A DNA stretch of 64,000 nucleotides, taken from contig JAJXWH010000001.1 in assembly GCA_021781745.1 (NCBI GenBank), positions 179,302-243,301 of the forward strand. Direction: 5' to 3'. This stretch comes from Bacillota bacterium (GTDB lineage Bacteria; Bacillota; Clostridia; Clostridiales; Clostridiaceae). The notes beneath the pieces were generated by a model. That model was given only the letters and a program-made list of their open reading frames with translations, had not been told where the DNA came from and made no database searches. A program made the position numbers and the translations under genes. Of this stretch, positions 16,690 through 24,986 are shown one piece after another. Position 1 is the first letter of the stretch, and each line of letters starts with the position of its first letter.

Positions 16690-16900
16690 AGAAACTACAA
16701 TTTCATTAAAAGATCAATTAAAAAATGCATTAGTTGAATTTTCGTATGGGAAATTAAATGAAAATAGAGCTGAACAGATAGCAGATAAGGCAATGAATAA
16801 ATTTGATTATTCTAATTCAGCTTTAAACCACAAAGGAATGAATTGGTATGCTAAAGAAATATTGAATTTGATGGGGATTAAAAATAATAAATATTCTTGA
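16673..16900 (+). CDS. Small protein overlapping the DUF3990 gene (putative antitoxin)
   Basis: 75 residues, mostly helical by composition (SLKDQLKNALVEFSYGKL, AEQIADKAMNKFDYSNSAL, WYAKEILNLMGI). It starts inside the end of the DUF3990 gene after GGAGAGGAG and is followed by a terminator, so the pair is one unit. I do not recognise the family; it does not look like the DUF3791 proteins I associate with DUF3990 genes. Size, overlap and order suggest an antitoxin or immunity partner; this is inference from context only. Confidence 0.6.
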   Translation: MITVNRETTISLKDQLKNALVEFSYGKLNENRAEQIADKAMNKFDYSNSALNHKGMNWYAKEILNLMGIKNNKYS

Positions 16901-17222
16901 TTTAAATATATAAAGTTATGATTATTAACCAAATTTTAACCAATTAAGTCTAATAAGGCAGGAGTATAGAAGTATATTCTTGCCTTATTTTTTTCTTTTG
17001 CATAATCAATAATATAAAAATATTGAGATGCATTTCATAATAATATATAATAGCTATTAAGATGTACATAATAATTACATTGATTTTTGTTACTTATTTA
17101 ATTGTGATGTACGTTTTAATTTTAAATTAAGATAGAAAATGATTTTTGATATGAATTAATAAGAGTTTTTACAATTAAATTTCAAGTAACTAAAAGTGGG
17201 TTAAAGCAAGTATTTTCAGCTA
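16901..17222. other. Intergenic part of the element scar
   Basis: About 320 A+T-rich bases with no gene. It holds the terminator at 16952-16993; the remainder up to the yebC duplicate shows no feature I can name. Confidence 0.5.
16952..16993 (+). terminator. Hairpin terminator of the DUF3990 module
   Basis: The outer stem AATAAGGCA/TGCCTTATT (9 bp) has a partly paired inner part and is followed by a run of Ts. It ends the two-gene transcript 50 bases after the small gene. Confidence 0.85.
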
Positions 17223-17379
17223 TAAAAATGATTCCAGATACTTATACAGCAATCAGCGAAGATGATGCTAAGAAATTCCAAAAGATGTTAGATTTACTTG
17301 AAGATGATGATGACGTTCAAGAAGTTTACCACAATGCTGAATTCCCTGAAGGATGGGATGAATAAGGTGTTTTAAGGCT
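17223..17379 (+). pseudogene. Second copy of the yebC 3' end (possible attachment-site duplicate)
   Basis: This stretch aligns without gaps to 14922-15078. I count 9 mismatches in 157 bases, about 94% identity, mostly silent in the yebC frame and including two past the stop codon. It carries the last 47 codons of yebC with its stop at 17365 but no 5' part. The two copies bracket 15079-17222, which contains the recombinase remnant, transposase remnant and DUF3990 module. This is the expected footprint of an element that enters the 3' end of a gene and restores that end. Confidence 0.85.
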
Positions 17380-17428
17380 ATCTAAAAGACTAGAAATTGC
17401 TAGATAATGATATAATTATTAAAATAAT

Positions 17429-17479
17429 AGCACTTTCAATATTGATATGCATAGTTATCGATATTGGAGGTGCTTTTTA
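17429..17479 (+). terminator. Hairpin terminator, probably the ancestral yebC terminator
   Basis: A 14-bp stem (AGCACTTTCAATAT with ATATTGGAGGTGCT, including two G-U pairs) is followed by TTTTT. It lies 64 bases after the duplicated yebC stop codon, as a yebC terminator would before the insertion. Confidence 0.75.
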
Positions 17480-17553
17480 CTATTGTATATTATTGTTGAC
17501 ATATTTAGAAAAAAGATGATATTTTAAAGTTATATAATAGAAGGGAGAAAGTT

Positions 17554-18585
17554 ATGGCTAAAATAGATAATTTATTAGACTATATTGATATAGGACGTGC
17601 ATCAGATATTCATATAACTTCAGGATTAAGACCAATGGTAAGGATTGATGGTGATTTAGTAGATGCACATGAAGAAATCATACCTCATGAAGTAGTAACT
17701 GAATATATTAGAGATTTAATGCCAGAAAAGTTTGAGGAGTTTTTAGAAAAAGGAGAAATAGATTTTAAGTATAATAGAAAAGGAATTTGTAATTTCAGGG
17801 TTAATGCTTTTAAATGTAGAGAAAGCTATGCTATATGTATGAGAATCATTAAGGCAAAGATACCTAAACTAAGTGATATATCTGAAGCACCTGCTTTAAA
17901 AGCTTTTACAGAATTAAAAGATGGATTGGTCTTGGTTAGTGGACCAACAGGTTCAGGTAAGAGTACGACCCTTGCTGCCATGATTAATGAAATAAATAGG
18001 AATAAAGAAAAACATATAATAACCTTAGAAGAGCCAATAGAGTATATATATGAAACTGATAAATGTATGATAAATCAAAGGGAAGTTGGGCAGGATACTC
18101 AAAGTTATGCGATGGGCCTTAGAGCAGCGCTTAGACAAGATCCTGATGTTATTCTATTAGGAGAAATGAGAGACCCTGAAACTATAGAAATAGCTCTAAG
18201 AGCAGCTCAAACAGGACATTTAGTTTTTTCAACATTACATAATATGGGTGCTGCCAATAGTATATATAGAATTATAAATTCTTTTGAAGCAGGACAGCAA
18301 AATGAGGTTAAAATACAATTATCATCTCTCTTAAGAGGGGTTGTATCTCAAGCTTTATTACCTAATGTTTCAGGTGTGGGAAGAACAGCTGCAATGGAAA
18401 TAATGGTATGCACACCAAGTATCAAGAATTTAATTAGAGAAGGAAACTTTGAACAAATAAATAGTTTTATTCAAATGGGCTCTAAATTTGGAATGCAAAC
18501 TATGGAAATGGATTTAAAGAGATTAATTACTGATAATCTAATATCGCGACAAGAATATGATAGGTGGATACAAAATAATAAATAG
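17554..18585 (+). CDS. pilT: Type IV pilus retraction ATPase PilT
   Basis: 343 residues, normal length. Walker A GPTGSGKST is at residues 130-138, followed by the Asp box EEPIEY, the Walker B segment DPDVILLGEMRD and the His box STLHNMGA. The N-terminal PAS-like half starts with the typical DLLDYIDIGRASDIHITSGLRPMVRIDG. PilT depolymerises the pilus, giving twitching. It lies upstream of, and separated by 640 bases from, the main pilus operon, so its transcription is independent of the c-di-GMP riboswitch described below. The start follows AGAAGGGAG. Confidence 0.95.
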   Translation: MAKIDNLLDYIDIGRASDIHITSGLRPMVRIDGDLVDAHEEIIPHEVVTEYIRDLMPEKFEEFLEKGEIDFKYNRKGICNFRVNAFKCRESYAICMRIIKAKIPKLSDISEAPALKAFTELKDGLVLVSGPTGSGKSTTLAAMINEINRNKEKHIITLEEPIEYIYETDKCMINQREVGQDTQSYAMGLRAALRQDPDVILLGEMRDPETIEIALRAAQTGHLVFSTLHNMGAANSIYRIINSFEAGQQNEVKIQLSSLLRGVVSQALLPNVSGVGRTAAMEIMVCTPSIKNLIREGNFEQINSFIQMGSKFGMQTMEMDLKRLITDNLISRQEYDRWIQNNK

Positions 18586-18960
18586 ATTTAGATATCCAAA
18601 GTAAGACTTAGACTTATGTGTTGACTCACCGAAATAAGTAACATATTGTGTTACTGATTTCTAGTATTGTAATTGACTTAAGTTTGGTTGATCTTCTTAT
18701 TTATTACAATTACAAGTGTATATCTTAATGTAATATCTCTATAATGTAGAATTGCTGTAGGGAAAAATTAAAAAATTAGATGTATTTCCAAATTGATTGG
18801 ATATATTTTTCAAAAAAATTAGATATATTTCCAAGAAAGTGTAAATTATATCTAGACTATTAAAATAATACATGCTAAAATTAGTTCATAGAGAACCATG
18901 TTGAGTGATACTTTAATTTGTAGTTTGATAAGTAGTATTAGATTTATTTTGATTATAATA
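18586..18960. other. Intergenic region upstream of the riboswitch
   Basis: No gene is seen in these 375 bases. It contains two 21-base near-identical direct repeats (18771-18791 and 18814-18834, one mismatch, AAAAATTAGATRTATTTCCAA) 43 bases apart, and several A+T-rich -10-like hexamers (18740, 18954). The pilus operon promoter must be here, but I cannot assign it with confidence. Confidence 0.5.
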
Positions 18961-19030
18961 GGAAACGATGATTCATATATTTAATTTGGGCACTTTATAT
19001 ATGAGGAGTTAGTAGTGCAACCGACCTTTG
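18961..19030 (+). ncRNA. Cyclic di-GMP-II riboswitch aptamer
   Basis: The blocks GGAAACGATGAT, TTTGGGCACT and GTTAGTAGTGCAACCGACC match, in order and spacing, the c-di-GMP-II aptamer I remember from C. acetobutylicum. Helix GCACT (18990-18994) pairs with AGTGC (19014-19018). The pseudoknot helix is kept although its sequence differs from that aptamer: TCATATAT at 18973-18980 is exactly complementary to ATATATGA at 18997-19004. The conserved 3' end AACCGACC is also the 5' arm of the following terminator, so ligand binding and termination should exclude one another. It precedes the pilus operon (first gene at 19227). Clostridial pilus operons are a known home of this class, where c-di-GMP usually turns expression on. 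Confidence 0.9.
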
Positions 19031-19056
19031 AGTTATTAAAAGGTCGGTTTTTGACG
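19019..19056 (+). terminator. Riboswitch expression-platform terminator
   Basis: An 11-bp perfect stem AACCGACCTTT (19019-19029) / AAAGGTCGGTT (19039-19049) is followed by Ts. The first 8 bases of the 5' arm are shared with the aptamer's 3' end. Confidence 0.88.
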
Positions 19057-19226
19057 TTTTTTTAGATTTCTAAATTGTATGGAGATGGGTACATAAATTT
19101 ACTTGAATTGACGCGAAAAAATTACCATAATATATAGAAAGTACTACAAAGATCTATTTACAAGTGATATAATATACATTATGGAAATATTTTGATATTT
19201 AGGATAAACATGAAAGGGATGATTAA

Positions 19227-19979
19227 TTGGAGTATATTTTAGTGGGGGTCTTGGGATTAGTTATAGGTAGTTTTTTAAATGTATGTATTTGTAGAATTCC
19301 TAAAGAAGAATCCATTGCATTTCCACCATCCCATTGTACAAATTGCAATCATGAGCTTAAAGCAGCAGATTTGTTTCCAATATTAAGTTATATATTTCTA
19401 AGAGGCAAATGCAGGTACTGCAAAGCAAAGATTTCAATAAGATACCCAAGTATAGAGTTTTTAAACACATTATTATATCTAATTGTGTACTTTAAATATG
19501 GATTAACAATATTAACACTGAAATATTGCATATTAGTATCTATTTTAATTGTTATTGGAATGATAGATTACGATACACAGTTTGTTTTTACAAGTACCAC
19601 AATATTTGCTGGAATTATAGCGATTATATTTATTACAATTCAAGCTGTATATTATAAGGAAGGAAGCCTTGATTTAATCTTAGGAGGAGTTATGGGCTTT
19701 GCAATTATAGGAATCATAGTATTTTTGACCCGAGGTATGGGGGAAGGAGATATGGAAATTGCAGCTGTTTGTGGATTATTTTTAGGGACTAAAGGAATTC
19801 TTTTAGGGCTATTTTTAGCAATTATATTAGGTGGAATAATAGGAATTATTATTTTAGCATTAAAATTAAAAAAAGCAAAAGATAAAATAGCTTTTGGACC
19901 GTGTATAGCAATCGGAAGCTTAATCTCTATGTTATGGGGCATAGAAATAATGAAATTTTATTGGAGTTTGTTAACGTAA
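19227..19979 (+). CDS. pilD: Prepilin peptidase (A24 family)
   Basis: 250 residues from a TTG start; AAAGGG lies 8 bases upstream, and the ATG at 19210 is in another frame and stops at once. The opening GSFLNVCICRIPKEESIAFPPSHC is the family signature. A zinc-binding tetracysteine (CTNC...CRYC) follows. The two catalytic aspartates are in GMIDYDTQ and in the later GMGEGDMEIAAV. It has about seven membrane segments. It cleaves and N-methylates type IV prepilins. It is the first gene after the c-di-GMP-II riboswitch. Confidence 0.95.
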   Translation: MEYILVGVLGLVIGSFLNVCICRIPKEESIAFPPSHCTNCNHELKAADLFPILSYIFLRGKCRYCKAKISIRYPSIEFLNTLLYLIVYFKYGLTILTLKYCILVSILIVIGMIDYDTQFVFTSTTIFAGIIAIIFITIQAVYYKEGSLDLILGGVMGFAIIGIIVFLTRGMGEGDMEIAAVCGLFLGTKGILLGLFLAIILGGIIGIIILALKLKKAKDKIAFGPCIAIGSLISMLWGIEIMKFYWSLLT

Positions 19980-20084
19980 ATTTTAATTACAAGATTTTAA
20001 CTTAATTATAATCGAAGAGGTTAAAAAGGGATTTTATAATTAATAAAGAGCCGTTGCATAGTAAGGAAGGGAGAGGCAGAAAAA

Positions 20085-21776
20085 ATGGCAACTGAAAAGA
20101 GAAGACTGGGAAATATTCTCGTAAATGCAGGTAAAATTACTAGTTATCAGCTGCAAGAAGCATTAAAGTCTCAAAAGGCACTTAATAAAAAGCTAGGGGA
20201 AATATTAGTAGAAAATAGTATAATTACAGAAGAAGATATAATAGAAGCTGTAGAACAGCAAACTGGAATAAAAAAGGTGGATTTAAATACTATTAATTTT
20301 GATAGAAAAGCAATAACATTAATACCTCAAAATTTATGTGATAAGTACATGTTAATTCCATTTGGATTTGATAATAACAAAATAAAAGTTGCTTTAGCAG
20401 ATCCCTTAAATATCTTTGCAATAGATGATGTTGCAATATCTACAGGATTTGAAATAGATTCTTTTATATCTAAAAAAGATGATATTAAAAAATTTATAGG
20501 TATATACTACAGTAGCCAACAAGTTAATAATGCGGCACTACAGCTAGCAAAAGAGAGTTTGAAAGCAGTTAAGCAATCCCAAACTAGTAGTGCAGAAGAC
20601 ATAAATGAGGTTAATAGTGCGCCTGCAGTTAAAATGGTTGATTATATGTTTAAAAATTCTGTAGAACTAAAGGCATCAGATATTCATATAGAGCCTTTTG
20701 AGCATGAAATCAGAATTCGATATAGAATAGATGGAAAGTTAAAAACGATTAACACGCTTGGAATAGAGAGTTTAGGACCTTTAGTAACAAGAATAAAAAT
20801 TATGGCAGGTTTAAACATAGCAGAAAAACGTATACCTCAAGATGGAAGAATAATAACAAATGTGGACGGCAAAGATATAGATTTAAGAGTATCTGTACTT
20901 CCCGTGGTTAACGGTGAAAAAATAGTTATAAGAATTCTTAATACTGGCGGTTCAGTATTAAGCAAGGATAAACTTGGAATGAGTGAGGAGAATATTAAAA
21001 GATTGGATAGAATAATAGCTAATCCTCATGGAATAATTTTAGTTACTGGACCTACAGGAAGTGGTAAATCTACTACTTTGTATTCAGTACTTAGAGAGTT
21101 GAATTCTAGTGATGTAAATATTATTACTGTAGAAGATCCAGTTGAATTTACTATGAATGGAGTTAATCAAGTAAATGTAAATGAAAAGGCTGGGTTGACT
21201 TTTGCAAGTGGTTTAAGAAGTATTTTAAGACAAGATCCGGATATAGTAATGGTAGGGGAAATAAGAGATGAAGAAACGGCAGAAATTGCGACTAGAGCCG
21301 CTATTACAGGGCATTTAGTTTTAAGTACCCTCCATACCAATGATGCTCCGTCATCTATAGTGAGACTTGTGGATATGGGAATTAAGCCTTATTTAGTTTC
21401 AACTTCTGTTATGGGAGTAGTAGCTCAAAGACTAGTTAGAAGAATATGTGAAAAATGCAAAGTTCCATATGAAGCAAGTTTATATGAAAAGGAACTTTTA
21501 GGACAAGATATAGACAAGCCTCTCAGCCTCTATAAAGGGGATGGATGTGGATATTGCAATGAAACAGGATATACAGGAAGAATTGGTATTTATGAAATAA
21601 TGGAAATGACTAGAGAGCATAGGGAAGCTATAAATTCAGGTGGAAATTCTGATGTAATAAGGGATATTTCCATAGCTAATGGAATGAAAACCTTGGAAAG
21701 TGAATGTAAAGAATTTGTTTTAAGAGGAATAACTACTATTGAAGAGCTTTCAACAATTGCAATGATTAAAAAATAA
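20085..21776 (+). CDS. pilB: Type IV pilus assembly ATPase PilB with MshEN c-di-GMP-binding domain
   Basis: 563 residues. The N-terminal MshEN domain shows two 24-residue motifs. RLGNILVNAGKITSYQLQEA, running on to Q30, starts at residue 7. KLGEILVENSIITEEDIIEA, running on to Q59, starts at residue 36 after a 5-residue spacer. The first fits the c-di-GMP consensus well; the second has S for the conserved glycine. The core ATPase has GPTGSGKS at 322-329, DPDIVMVGEIRD and STLHTNDAPSS. The zinc knuckle CEKC...CGYC is near the C-terminus. It powers pilus extension. Genes pilD, pilB and pilC follow one another closely. Confidence 0.95.
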   Translation: MATEKRRLGNILVNAGKITSYQLQEALKSQKALNKKLGEILVENSIITEEDIIEAVEQQTGIKKVDLNTINFDRKAITLIPQNLCDKYMLIPFGFDNNKIKVALADPLNIFAIDDVAISTGFEIDSFISKKDDIKKFIGIYYSSQQVNNAALQLAKESLKAVKQSQTSSAEDINEVNSAPAVKMVDYMFKNSVELKASDIHIEPFEHEIRIRYRIDGKLKTINTLGIESLGPLVTRIKIMAGLNIAEKRIPQDGRIITNVDGKDIDLRVSVLPVVNGEKIVIRILNTGGSVLSKDKLGMSEENIKRLDRIIANPHGIILVTGPTGSGKSTTLYSVLRELNSSDVNIITVEDPVEFTMNGVNQVNVNEKAGLTFASGLRSILRQDPDIVMVGEIRDEETAEIATRAAITGHLVLSTLHTNDAPSSIVRLVDMGIKPYLVSTSVMGVVAQRLVRRICEKCKVPYEASLYEKELLGQDIDKPLSLYKGDGCGYCNETGYTGRIGIYEIMEMTREHREAINSGGNSDVIRDISIANGMKTLESECKEFVLRGITTIEELSTIAMIKK

Positions 21777-21797
21777 GGCTAGAAAGGGGGCGATGAT

Positions 21798-23000
21798 ATG
21801 GGAAAGTTTAAATATAGAGTTATGAACTCAGATGGAGAGAAAATTGAGGGGCATTATGAAGCAAATTCTAAAGAAGAAGTTATGGATTTTGTTTCAGGTA
21901 ATGGATATTATCCTCTAATGATAGAAGAGGTATCAGAAAGCGTAAATATTGAACTTAAGTTTAATAATAAGGTTAAGCTTAAAGATGTATCAATATTTTG
22001 TAGACAGTTTTATACTATGTTAAATGCAGGAGTCCCTATTTTAACTTGTTTAGAAATATTATCAAATCAGATTGAAAATAAAAAATTAAGAGAGGCAACA
22101 AGAGATATAAATGAGGAAGTTGCAAAAGGTGGAGTTTTATCAGATGCAATGAAAAAGCATAAGGATGTATTTCCAGAGCTTTTAGTATCTTTAATAGCTT
22201 CAGGGGAAGCTAGTGGTAATTTAGATGCAATAATGCTTAGAATGGCAGCACATTATGAAAAGGAAAATAAGATTAATAATAAGGTTAAAAGTGCTATGAT
22301 TTATCCAATTGTACTTGGAATAGTGTCTATTGGAGCAATTATATTTATATTAACATCTGTAATGCCTACTTTTACAGAAATATTCAAAGAAAGTGGTACA
22401 GCATTGCCTTGGTCTACTAGATTTTTATTAGGGCTTAGTGATATGATTGCAAATAATTGGATTTTAATGATTGCTTTGATAAGTGTGTGTGTATTTGGAT
22501 TAAATATTTTCTTGAAAACAGAAGAGGGAAAACTAGTTTCAAGTAAACTTAAATTAAAGTTACCAGTACTTAAGAAACTTAATCAAATGATCATAGTATC
22601 AAGATTTACTAGAACACTATCTACGCTTATAGCAAGTGGACTACCCTTGGTAGAAGCTTTAAAAATTGTTTCAGAAGTTACAGGAAATAAAGTTTCAGAG
22701 AAGGTGTTGTTAAAAATAAGGGATAATGTAATGAGGGGAGAAAGTTTATATATTTCAATGAGAGAAAGTGAAATTTTTCCTACAATGCTTTATTCAATGA
22801 TTAAAATAGGCGAAGAGACAGGTTCATTAGATGATATATTAAATAAAACAGCAGATTTTTATGATGAAGAGCTTGAATCAATAATTCAAACTTCTGTAGC
22901 CCTTATAGAACCAATTTTAATAGTAGTAATGGGGCTAGTAATAGGATTTATGATAGTATCCATAATGCTGCCATTATTTAATTCCTATACTCAAATCTAA
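21798..23000 (+). CDS. pilC: Type IV pilus inner-membrane platform protein PilC
   Basis: 400 residues, standard length, with two GspF domains. The first carries FCRQFYTMLNAGVPILTCLEIL and the second FTRTLSTLIASGLPLVEALKIV. Three membrane segments lie at about 165-190, 215-235 and 370-395. It is the rotor between the PilB/PilT motors and the pilin pool. The start follows AAAGGGGGCG, 21 bases after pilB. Confidence 0.95.
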   Translation: MGKFKYRVMNSDGEKIEGHYEANSKEEVMDFVSGNGYYPLMIEEVSESVNIELKFNNKVKLKDVSIFCRQFYTMLNAGVPILTCLEILSNQIENKKLREATRDINEEVAKGGVLSDAMKKHKDVFPELLVSLIASGEASGNLDAIMLRMAAHYEKENKINNKVKSAMIYPIVLGIVSIGAIIFILTSVMPTFTEIFKESGTALPWSTRFLLGLSDMIANNWILMIALISVCVFGLNIFLKTEEGKLVSSKLKLKLPVLKKLNQMIIVSRFTRTLSTLIASGLPLVEALKIVSEVTGNKVSEKVLLKIRDNVMRGESLYISMRESEIFPTMLYSMIKIGEETGSLDDILNKTADFYDEELESIIQTSVALIEPILIVVMGLVIGFMIVSIMLPLFNSYTQI

Positions 23001-23079
23001 AAATAAAGTAGTAATTAATGCACGAGGCAAAAGTCAAAGGGCATTAAAATATAAAAATAAAAAATTAGGAGGGTTTTTA

Positions 23080-23502
23080 ATGATTAACTTATCAATCAGA
23101 AAAAAGAATGAGTTAACTAAGAAAAAAAAGAAAGGATTTACGTTAATTGAATTAATTATCGTTATCGCAATTATTGCAATCCTAGCAGCAATAGCATTAC
23201 CTAGATTTGGACAAATAAGAGAAAATGGTAATGTAAAGGCAGATATAGCAACAGCTAAAAATATTGAAACAGCAGTACAAACAGCTATAGCTAATGGAGA
23301 TATTACATTAGATAGTTCTGGTGATGCAACTGTTACTGTATCAAGTGTAATGTCTGGTACAGTACCTAAAGTGAAGGCTAGTAGTAGTGGGCACGCAGGC
23401 GCTGATTTTACAGCTAGTGTTAGTGGCAATGTGGTACATGTAGGTATAAATGGCGGTCAAGAGATTTTTCCAACACCAGTTTCACCTTATAATTTATCAT
23501 AG
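23080..23502 (+). CDS. pilA: Major type IV pilin (PilA-like)
   Basis: 140 residues. A long basic leader of 19 residues (ending KKKKKG) precedes the cleavage site, then FTLIELIIVIAIIAILAAIA with the +5 glutamate at residue 24. The short globular part is rich in S, T, A and G, with no cysteines, as in small Gram-positive pilins. It has a perfect ribosome site (TTAGGAGGG) and is followed by a stable hairpin, both suiting a highly made structural protein. I call it major from position and quality of the site; this is inference. Confidence 0.88.
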   Translation: MINLSIRKKNELTKKKKKGFTLIELIIVIAIIAILAAIALPRFGQIRENGNVKADIATAKNIETAVQTAIANGDITLDSSGDATVTVSSVMSGTVPKVKASSSGHAGADFTASVSGNVVHVGINGGQEIFPTPVSPYNLS

Positions 23503-23565
23503 TATTTTTTATGGTGAATTTATAAGCCTTGTAAAAAGGCTTAAGAGTATTACTTTGAATTTTAA

Positions 23566-23609
23566 TTTTTATGGGTAGAAATCAATGAAATTGATCTGCC
23601 CATAAAAAT
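23566..23609 (+). other. Long stem-loop after pilA
   Basis: The arms TTTTTATGGGTAGA and TGCCCATAAAAA, with an inner AATCAAT/ATTGATC helix, form a hairpin of about 44 bases. There is no T-run after it, so full termination is doubtful. It could be a partial terminator or a 3' stabiliser that keeps pilA mRNA more abundant than the downstream pilM-O. Confidence 0.55.
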
Positions 23610-23780
23610 ATATAAAATTGTTAAAATCATTATTAATGTATCATGTAAAGTTAACAATAAAAAAATAGGAAACCAATATTAATGAAGGTTTAATATTTAA
23701 GCTGTTAATTTTACATTGTACATTAAAATAGACAAACTACATGAATGACAGAGAAGAAAAATAAGGTATGGGGGATAATG

Positions 23781-24974
23781 ATGAAGAAGAACAATAATTC
23801 TGAATTTGACGAAAATATGGATTATAAAGAAAAGAGAAAATCCATTGATTTTAAAGCTTTAGCGAATATGGATCTAGGAACTTTAAAGGTTAAATTGTCA
23901 AAAAACTTAAAGAAAATAAATAAATTAAGTACACCAGAGAAAAGAAGAAGAGTTGTTGCTTTTGATATTGGAAGCTCTATGATAAAAATAGTTGAGGGAA
24001 TGTATTATAAAAAGGAATTAGTTATATACAAATATGTATCCATCCCAACCCCTAAAGATGCAATTATAGATGGAGAAATAAAAAAAGAAGAAGAGCTATA
24101 TGATAAATTGAGTAAAGTACTAAAGCAAAGCGGCATAAAGGCTAAAGATGCTATATGCTCAACTAATTCTACATTGATTATAAATAGAGAAATTTTAATA
24201 CCAAAAGTAGAAGCGGAAGAAATGGATACAGTGGTAAGATATGAAATTCAACAATATCTACCTATAAATTTAGAGGATTATATATTGCAGGTAACAAGCT
24301 TAGGTGAAGAAGAAGTAAATGGAAATGCGAGAATTAATGTTCGTGTTACTGCATATCCAGAGAAAATAGCAAGAGGCTATTATAATCTTTTACAAAAACT
24401 ATATTTAAAACCATATGCTTTAGATGTAAATTACAATGCGGTAAATAAATTTATTAATTATACAGGTATAAATAGTGAGTTTGAACATAAATCAAAAGAA
24501 GCAGTTGCATTCATTGACATTGGGGCAAGCTTCATTGATGTTAACATATATAAAGATGGTCAGTTAGATTTTACTAGAATAATAAAAGATGGTGGAAATA
24601 ATATTGATGAAATATTATTGGAGCAGATTGGTGATCCTAGTGAAGTGACAAGTTTTAAACAGAAAAATTTAAATTTAAAAGAGGAATTAGAACCAATAAA
24701 TATGCAAGTCAAATATGTAGTAGATGACTGGATGGATAAGATAGAAAAAATAATCCAATTTTATAAAAATAGAAATATGGGAAATGAAGTAAATAAAATA
24801 ATTATTTTTGGAGGTAGTTCTAAGATAAGAGGAATGGAAGAATATATGACAGAAAAACTTGGAATTAAAACAAAAATAAATGAAATAACTAAAATAGCCT
24901 TTAAATCAAAAGATGATGGCCATCCTATTGATGATTTTATAAATGTAATAGGCTCAGTTATAAGAGTTGAATAG
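23781..24974 (+). CDS. pilM: Type IV pilus assembly protein PilM
   Basis: About 398 residues from the ATG at 23781, 6 bases after GGGGGA; the upstream ATG at 23745 has no ribosome site. After a charged 55-residue N-terminal extension the actin-like fold begins (VVAFDIGSSMIKIVEG, then AVAFIDIGASFIDVNIY and IIIFGGSSKIRGMEEYM). PilM is a cytoplasmic ATP-binding ring component that recruits PilN. The N-terminal extension is longer than usual. It overlaps no gene and is followed by pilN after 12 bases. Confidence 0.9.
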   Translation: MKKNNNSEFDENMDYKEKRKSIDFKALANMDLGTLKVKLSKNLKKINKLSTPEKRRRVVAFDIGSSMIKIVEGMYYKKELVIYKYVSIPTPKDAIIDGEIKKEEELYDKLSKVLKQSGIKAKDAICSTNSTLIINREILIPKVEAEEMDTVVRYEIQQYLPINLEDYILQVTSLGEEEVNGNARINVRVTAYPEKIARGYYNLLQKLYLKPYALDVNYNAVNKFINYTGINSEFEHKSKEAVAFIDIGASFIDVNIYKDGQLDFTRIIKDGGNNIDEILLEQIGDPSEVTSFKQKNLNLKEELEPINMQVKYVVDDWMDKIEKIIQFYKNRNMGNEVNKIIIFGGSSKIRGMEEYMTEKLGIKTKINEITKIAFKSKDDGHPIDDFINVIGSVIRVE

Positions 24975-24986
24975 GAGGTTGCAATT

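Noticed and set aside
17223..17365. yebC-like frame as a separate gene
   Set aside because: Only the last 47 codons are present with no start or ribosome site; it is a duplicated gene end.
23034..23429. 131-residue minus-strand frame over pilA
   Set aside because: Shadow of the pilin gene; no ribosome site and no recognisable domain.
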